Below, one piece after another: positions 58,395-64,000 of a stretch of 64,000 bases of DNA. Below the pieces are notes generated by a model. It had not been told where the DNA came from, searched no databases, and worked only from the letters and a program-made list of their open reading frames with translations. The DNA lies in the NCBI GenBank assembly GCA_019973155.2, contig BPQB01000030.1, positions 62,001 through 126,000 of the forward strand. The letters are read 5' to 3'. Made by a program: the position numbers and the translations under genes. Positions within the stretch are counted from its first letter, which is position 1; each line of letters starts with the position of its first letter. This DNA is from Phanerochaete sordida (Eukaryota; Basidiomycota; Agaricomycetes; Polyporales; Phanerochaetaceae).

Positions 58395-59266
58395 CCTGGC
58401 AGCGGTTGCAGCGCGAGACTCAGCGTGAGACTCATACTCGCGACAGAAACGCCTGGCTCTGCCTTCCTCCGTGACTCGAAATAGTGGTCGGTATCCCAAA
58501 GTGTTATGCAGCGCATGGGCAAAAAGCCATATTAGGTCGTAATTATTCGTATGGGCCCATGATATCAACCTGATCGACCCTCCTGGCACATCTGCGAGAG
58601 ATTTGCTCCGATTATCCTCCCGACAGGTGTGCCCTTCAGCTTCAGCCCCGGTACACAGCAATGGTAGCTTCCTATATGGATAACTCTACCTCAACCCGGC
58701 TACAAGGGTATAGGTTGTACAACGTTTGGACGGAGACGATACTTCGCCAAGCTCAACGGTTGCTGCCGCCGCGGTGTTTTGACGTACGACTAGCTCCGGC
58801 GTGCCGTACACGAATTGGTACCTTCGTTGCATCTGAGCATATGAGAAAATCTTGGCTTTGAAACATATGTGATGCGTTCGCGAACAACGGGATGCAAATC
58901 AAAATATCTATTTCCGAGTCGCTCTCGGACAGATGCACTGAATCATGGCTGGTGTCAATTCCAACACAAAAATGACGATAATCTGGGGCTCACCCATCAG
59001 TAGCCGAGGCTCAACGATTGTCTTTTGCGGGTTCCGACGACATGGAGGTAAAGAGCAGAGCAATACGGAGCAGGAGACGATTGATGGCCTTGCCTTTTCG
59101 AGAAGTGAGCGCGCAGACGCGTGCAGCGTGCCCTGGCCGGCGACTTGCCTCTGCTCCTCGTCCCTCTCATCCCTCTTCCCCCCTTGCCTTCCTTGCCTTG
59201 CTTCTCTCTTTAGGGCCTGGTAACAGCTCATAGTTTGTACCCCTTACCCCTCCTCAGACCTCCGCC
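58395..59266. other. Intergenic, 0.9 kb
   Basis: No coding exon. A strongly pyrimidine-rich run (59154-59215) sits just before the nucleoporin gene and is probably its core promoter or leader. Confidence 0.5.
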
Positions 59267-61430
59267 ATGTTCGGAAACTTTGGAACCAACAACCAAGCAA
59301 ACACCGGTGGCGGCCTGTTTGGGAACGCGAACCAGGGCCAGCAGCAGCAGCAGCCACAGCAGCAGCCAGCAGCGGGCGGGCTCTTTGGATCTACGCCAGC
59401 AGCAGGCCAGCAAAATACGGCCGGTGGAGGTCTGTTTGGCGCAACGAACACGCAAAACACAACAGGCGGCGGGCTCTTCGGCGGCGCCGCCCAGCCTGCT
59501 CAGCCCGGAGGCGGGCTCTTCGGGAGCACGAACACGCAGCAGCAGCCGGCAGGAGGAGGGCTCTTTGGTGGAGGACAGCAGCAGCAGCAGAACGCGGGTG
59601 GAGGGCTCTTCGGCAATGCAGGCGCGACGAACACGACGAACACGACAGGCACCGCGCCCGCAGGCGGCCTGTTCGGCAGCACCACAGCGCAGCCTGCGGC
59701 AGGAGGAGGGCTCTTTGGCAATACGCAGGCGAACGCGTCGGGAGCGACGGGTGGCGGGCTGTTTGGGAACACTCAGGCAAATACGTCCGGCGCGACTGGC
59801 GGCGGGCTGTTTGGGAGCACCTCCAACACGACTGGCGCGACTGGCGGTGGCTTGTTCGGTAGCACGCAGCAGAACACTGCGAATACGACTGGTGGTGGGC
59901 TCTTCGGGAGCACCGCTAACACGTCGACAAACACGGGTGGTGGGCTATTTGGGAACATGAGCACGACAGGTACGTTCGTCGTCCCATATTCACGGCGCGT
60001 CAGACTCATGTGTCACTCCAGGAACAACACCAGGTCTCTTTGGAAATAACGCTCAGAGCAACACAGGCGGTCTGTTCGGCCAGAACCAGCAGAAACCTGC
60101 CGGTTCGCTGTTCGGCACGCCCGCATCTCAGCCAGCAGGAGGCTCCCTCTTCGGCCAGTCCTCCACACAGCAGAACCAACCCGCGACAAACTCCCTCTTC
60201 GGCCAGGCTACACAACAACAGCAACTCCAGGGCTCGCTCTTCAGCAACTTCAGCCAGCCATCAGGCGGCCTATTCGGGGGCAGCACACTCGGCATGTCCA
60301 CGCTCGGCGGCACAACCCTTGGCGCGTCGTCATTAGGCGGCGGGCTGCTCGCGTCGCGCGCGACCGGCATCCCCGTGCAGCAGCAGCAGGACCCGCAGTC
60401 GCAGTTCGCGGCGCTCGCGCAGCGGATCGAGGGCGTGAAGCAGGCGTGGGACCCTAGCTCGCCGCAGTGTCGGTTCCAGGTGTGTAATTCTATGCGTGCA
60501 CGGGAGGCCTAGTGTTGACTGTGTGCTATAGCATTACTTCTATAACCTCGTTGACCCTGCGCAAGTGCACATGTACGGACGCCCGGCGAACGCGACGAAT
60601 GATGCGTTGTGGCAGAAAGCTGTGAGGGAGAACCCAGACCCAAGCTGGTACAGTCATTTCGCGCGGATGTATTCTTCTTTTGACTGACCTCCTGACAGCA
60701 TGGTGCCCGTCCTCGCCGTCGGCTTCGACGACCTGCAACAGCGGGTAGACGCACAGACACGAGCGTCCGCGCAACACCAAGAAAAGCTCAAAGTACGTCT
60801 CCCGCTCTGCACACGCTCCCCATCTGACACCCGCGCAGGAGCTGAAGACGCGCCTCGAGGCGCTCTCGCAACGGCACGCGGTGACGAACCTCGCGCGGCT
60901 GCGGCGCGCACAGGCGCTGCAGACGCAGCTCACGCACCGCGTGCTGCGGCTCTCGCAGCACCTGCACCTGCTCGTGCCCGCGCTGCGCTCGTCGTCGATC
61001 CGGCCCGCGGAGGAGGCGCTGCGCGCGGCGCTCGAGGAGCTCGACGAGGACGTGCGGCGCCCCGGCGCGCTCGGCAAGATGCGCGCGAAGCTCAACGAGC
61101 TCTGGGCGCTCGTCGACGCCGTGCGCGCCGCGCGCGAGCGCGACCGCCAGGAGGGCGCCGTCGAGTGGGCGGTCGTGGACGAGGACGGGCTCGCGCGGAT
61201 CGCGCAGGTGAGTGCGGGATTGCGTACTTTGTCGCTCGACGGCGTGGCTGACCGGTGGGTTGTAGGTGCTTGCGGAGGAGCAGGCGGGCCTCGCGCATGT
61301 GACGAATATCCTGCAGCGCGACCTCAAGGACCTCGGGGTCATACTAGGGATGCCGGCGAAGGAGGAAGAGACGGGTCCCGACGCGCTGACGGGTTCTGCG
61401 ACCGCATTGCGCGGCAGCTTGATGCGATAG
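59267..61430 (+). CDS. GLFG-repeat nucleoporin of the Nup54/Nup57 type (634 aa)
   Basis: Central-channel nucleoporin of the Nup62-Nup58-Nup54 (yeast Nsp1-Nup49-Nup57) complex. Exons: 59267-59969, 60022-60479, 60532-60647, 60699-60792, 60839-61207, 61266-61430 (1905 nt). Residues 1 to about 360 are a low-complexity Gly/Thr/Gln/Asn region with about 20 GLFG or SLFG repeats. The folded part starts QFAALAQRIEGVKQAWDP; FYNLVDPAQVHMYGRP and VLAVGFDDLQQRVDAQ are Nup54-family marks. A long coiled coil follows (LRRAQALQTQLTHRVLRLSQH, AEEALRAALEELDEDVRRPG), then a last helix AEEQAGLAHVTNILQRDLKDL. The repeats are encoded mostly by one exon. The protein should be essential. Confidence 0.93.
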
Positions 61431-61548
61431 TTTGCTTATACGCCCTCCACGATTGTACGTGCGTCTGGAATCATGACATCGATTGTTACGACACGGCTTC
61501 GATGTGCCTTGTTTCGCTGTGAACTACAGGACAAGACTCGATTCTTTG

Positions 61549-62214
61549 CTAGTCCTTCTTGGACACCTTCACCACTGCACCATGCTTCAAAGCCCGGCTG
61601 TACGGGCACGCCTGCGCGCATACATGCGGTCAGTCGCAGCCTGCCAATCAAGCTCTTCCCACGCACCTCGTGTCCGGCATCGACGAGCTCCTGCGGGACG
61701 CCCTCGACCTGCACCTCGACCTCGAGCGCATAGCCGTCGGCGCCCTCGGGCTTGCCGAGGTGCACCTGCGTGTGGACGACGGCGTTCCTCGCCTCATCCG
61801 TCATCCCGAGCTTGTTCGACTCCATCTGGATTGCGGCGAGGAAGCACGCTGGCCGCGGCGTGTCAGCGCATCAGCCGCAAGCAGGGCAGGCGGGGAGGGA
61901 AGAGAGGGACGCACAGGCGTAGCCCATCGCGAAGAGCATCTCGGGGTTCTGGCCGTCGCCCTTCCCGCCGAGCGAGCGCGGCATCGCGAGGCGGAGCGTG
62001 AGGCCGACGTCGTCGTCCGACTTGACCTCGCCGTTCCGGCCCTGGCCGCGCGCCGTCGCGTGTGCGGTGTACTGCCGGTCGTCAGCTCAATCCGAGGCAA
62101 GATGAAAGGGGGGCTTGCTTTGTGGTTCTCGAGCGTCATCACAGAGCGTGTGCGGCTTCGCAGCGCGGTCGCGGGTGCGCGCTGGGCGAGGCGGTGGCGG
62201 GCGAGCGTGAACAT
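61549..62214 (-). CDS. Organic hydroperoxide resistance (Ohr/OsmC) protein, mitochondrial (165 aa)
   Basis: Thiol peroxidase that reduces organic hydroperoxides. Minus-strand exons: 62119-62214, 61915-62071, 61667-61848, 61549-61611 (498 nt). The two redox cysteines are in YASCFLAAIQME and HEACPYSRALKHG; the family N-terminal motifs YTAHATARGQGRNGEV and AMPRSLGGKGDGQNPEMLFA are intact. The first 30 residues (MFTLARHRLAQRAPATALRSRTR) are basic and amphipathic, a likely mitochondrial targeting peptide. The first intron has a GC donor (aaa|gcaagc), the only reading that joins LENHK to YTAHAT. Tail-to-tail with the nucleoporin gene, with 118 bases between stop codons. Confidence 0.93.
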
Positions 62215-62659
62215 CGTGCGGGGTGGTGGGTGTATGCGTGAAGGTTGTATGCGGACGGCATGGTTTTGTTGACGAGCTGGAGCGGTGAGGGCCGTCTGAC
62301 GTCGTCCTCGATGGGCAGCGGACAGGCGCGAAGCGAAGAGCAGGCCGCCATCGGCCGCGCCGGCGCGTCAACGTCACGTGCTCACCGCTCTGCACTGTAC
62401 CAGCTTTTTCTCCACATTTTTGTCGCTATTTTCCTCGACATATCGTGTTCTTGTTGAAACAGACTCTAGCAACTGGAGACTTGCGCGTTAGAAACGTTGT
62501 GGGCAGCAGACGAGCAATCCGTAAAAGGAAAGCTGGAGCTTTCGATCCTAACAAAACCAAATAGATGGTCCGCATCGGCGCAGGTTACGACGGCGCCCAT
62601 CCCGCTTTGAACATCTGCTACCAACTCGTATTTACGCCTGCCCCCGGGTTTCAAGCGAC
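62215..62659. promoter_or_regulatory. Divergent promoter, Ohr / MIC12
   Basis: 445 bases between two opposite starts of mitochondrial proteins. No exon is seen. Shared control is possible but no element was identified. Confidence 0.45.
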
Positions 62660-63153
62660 ATGTCCGTGCTGCTAGGACCAATATCGGGCGCGGTCATCGC
62701 AGGAGGAGTGCGTGTCGCCCGTCCCCGCGCCGTGGGAGCCGTCGCTGACGAGCCCGCTCTCCGCACACGCAGGTGTACTATGGTTTCTCCACCATGATTC
62801 GGACGAGGTGCGCTCGGGGACACATCCACACCATACCTGCGCTCACGGAAGTACAGGACCGAGCAGCACATCCACGAGTCAGTGCCGCAGCCCGCCCGGT
62901 GACCGGCCACTGACCCTCGCGCAGCCTGCACGTCCTGTCGACGCGGCTCGCGGAGCCCGGCGCGCCGACGCACGCACCGCCCTCGGCCTTCGACCGCATC
63001 GAGCACCGGCCGTTCCGCGTGCTGCTGCAGAGCGGCTGGAACCACCAGGTCGAGAGCATGTTCCGCGACGCCCGTGATTTCAGCACGTGGGCCGCCGACT
63101 GGGGCAGGCAGAAGGTGTACGGCGAGCAGAGCACACCGCGGAAGACTACGTAG
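62660..63153 (+). CDS. MIC12: MICOS complex subunit MIC12 (Aim5 family, 110 aa)
   Basis: Inner-membrane protein at mitochondrial cristae junctions. Exons 62660-62707, 62773-62807, 62857-62877 (21 b) and 62925-63153 (333 nt). The N-terminus MSVLLGPISGAVIAGGVYYGFS is one membrane helix; STMIRTRTEQHIHDLHVLSTRLAEP is the family signature. The C-terminal half has RIEHRPFRVLLQSGWNHQVE, then FRDARDFSTWAADWGRQKVYGE, the Mic12 WGxxxxYG-like end. The length fits fungal Mic12 (100-130). The third exon is very short, and its phase is confirmed by the restored HDLHVLSTRL. Confidence 0.88.
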
Positions 63154-64000
63154 GACGGGATGTATACCATGAGGTACTTGTGCTGCATGCGAAGAGGCTG
63201 TCAGGACGACCGCTACGCGATATACCAGATGGCCAATTTATCCACCCTGGAAGCTACAGCAACGATTGGCTGGCCTGGCAACTGATGGCGGCGCGGCTGT
63301 CAATCAGCCCCATCTCCTACTCGGCCTTCATTTGAAGTATCTTTGGGGCTTCGAGCATTCTTCTAACCACCAGGGCGACTGAACCAAGGATGCTACCCAA
63401 ACGTGTCGTGATGAACGCTGATCAGACGCTTTACTCATATAGCATCTCACTCCCTTCATTGCGTCTGCAGCCCTTGCTCGAGCTCGGGCTCGGCCCGGGT
63501 GTGAAGTACATCTATCGATGACTGGCAGGATAGCATGAGAATAGACCTGTCATTACTCGAGCATTTCCCGTTACACATCCTGGGCTTTCCCGCTCCCTGT
63601 CATATTCCAGCAGCAACTTGTGAGTGCTATATTTGCATATGCCACAAACATGCCATGACGTCCACCCTGCGATCACCAGGTCCGGGCTATGGTGCTTCGT
63701 ACTTCTCTCACGAACGCACGTTGATATCTCGGTTCCGTAGAACCCAATGGTTGATACCCTCGCCGCACTTCGGCACCCTCGAACCTTGCATCGGTGCCGA
63801 AAGAACGAAGGTGTGTGCCTAGGATGTCACGACCGACGACTCATCTCCGCACGCCACCGACAGTGAGGTGAATGCTCGGAATGTATGGAGCGGAAAGTGC
63901 TTCTCTTTTCCGCGAGATTGTGTTAGGTTCTGTCAGCGCCTGCTGTGATAGGTCGGCCTAAAGGTGGGTCTATCTGCATCCAACTTTTACTCGACGTTCA
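63154..64000. other. Gene-poor right edge
   Basis: No recognisable exon to the window end. The frame 63535-63822 has no domain and may be chance. Confidence 0.4.

Overview
The window is nuclear DNA of a filamentous basidiomycete, very probably an Agaricomycete (mushroom or polypore type). The evidence is genes cut by many 45-60 bp introns, including very small exons, together with families typical of that class: DUF6534 membrane proteins, small BTB/POZ proteins, a velvet regulator and Zn2Cys6 factors. No transposon, CRISPR array, rRNA or convincing tRNA was found. I read 25 genes. Exon joins were worked out by hand: splice sites were chosen so that the frame stays open and family motifs are restored. 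Most reconstructed coding lengths are exact multiples of three.

Layout. 0-11.7 kb holds six genes: a GH5_12 glucosidase of the ergosteryl-glucoside/glucosylceramide type (cut by the window edge), a small nucleotidyltransferase-fold protein, a Gfo/Idh/MocA dehydrogenase divergent from an allantoate-permease-like MFS transporter, hexokinase, and mitochondrial ribosomal protein uL14. 13-19 kb holds a velvet regulator and ribosomal protein eL27, separated by gene-poor DNA. 20.6-25.8 kb holds two tandem secreted FAD-dependent oxidases (A and B). 25.9-36.6 kb is dense housekeeping: RPB9, GPI mannosyltransferase SMP3, a BTB protein, a small HABP4/Stf2-like protein, a REEP/Yop1-like ER protein and cyclophilin-40. 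After 3 kb of gene-poor DNA come an 85-residue protein that is little more than a Zn2Cys6 domain, a 24-exon OCRL-type inositol 5-phosphatase and a second BTB protein. 46-59 kb is accessory: 3.5 kb without genes, then DUF6534 gene D, a third FAD oxidase (C) on the opposite strand, and DUF6534 gene E. 59-63 kb returns to core genes: a GLFG nucleoporin (Nup54/57), a mitochondrial Ohr/OsmC peroxidase and the MICOS subunit MIC12.

The most interesting signal is the FAD-oxidase family. Copies A, B and C share all ten intron positions. B and C have the same coding length, lie about 26 kb apart in inverted orientation, and share several hundred bases of similar upstream DNA. All three promoters carry one 20-base element (core CGCCGAAATAATCG) just upstream of a TTATAAGG TATA box. 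Copy C lies between the two DUF6534 paralogues, which share 10-, 18- and 26-base exons. Other points are a one-base frame conflict in the RhoGAP part of the 5-phosphatase gene, an RPB9 start codon isolated by an intron, a GC-AG intron in the Ohr gene, and a 712-base intron inside the velvet domain.
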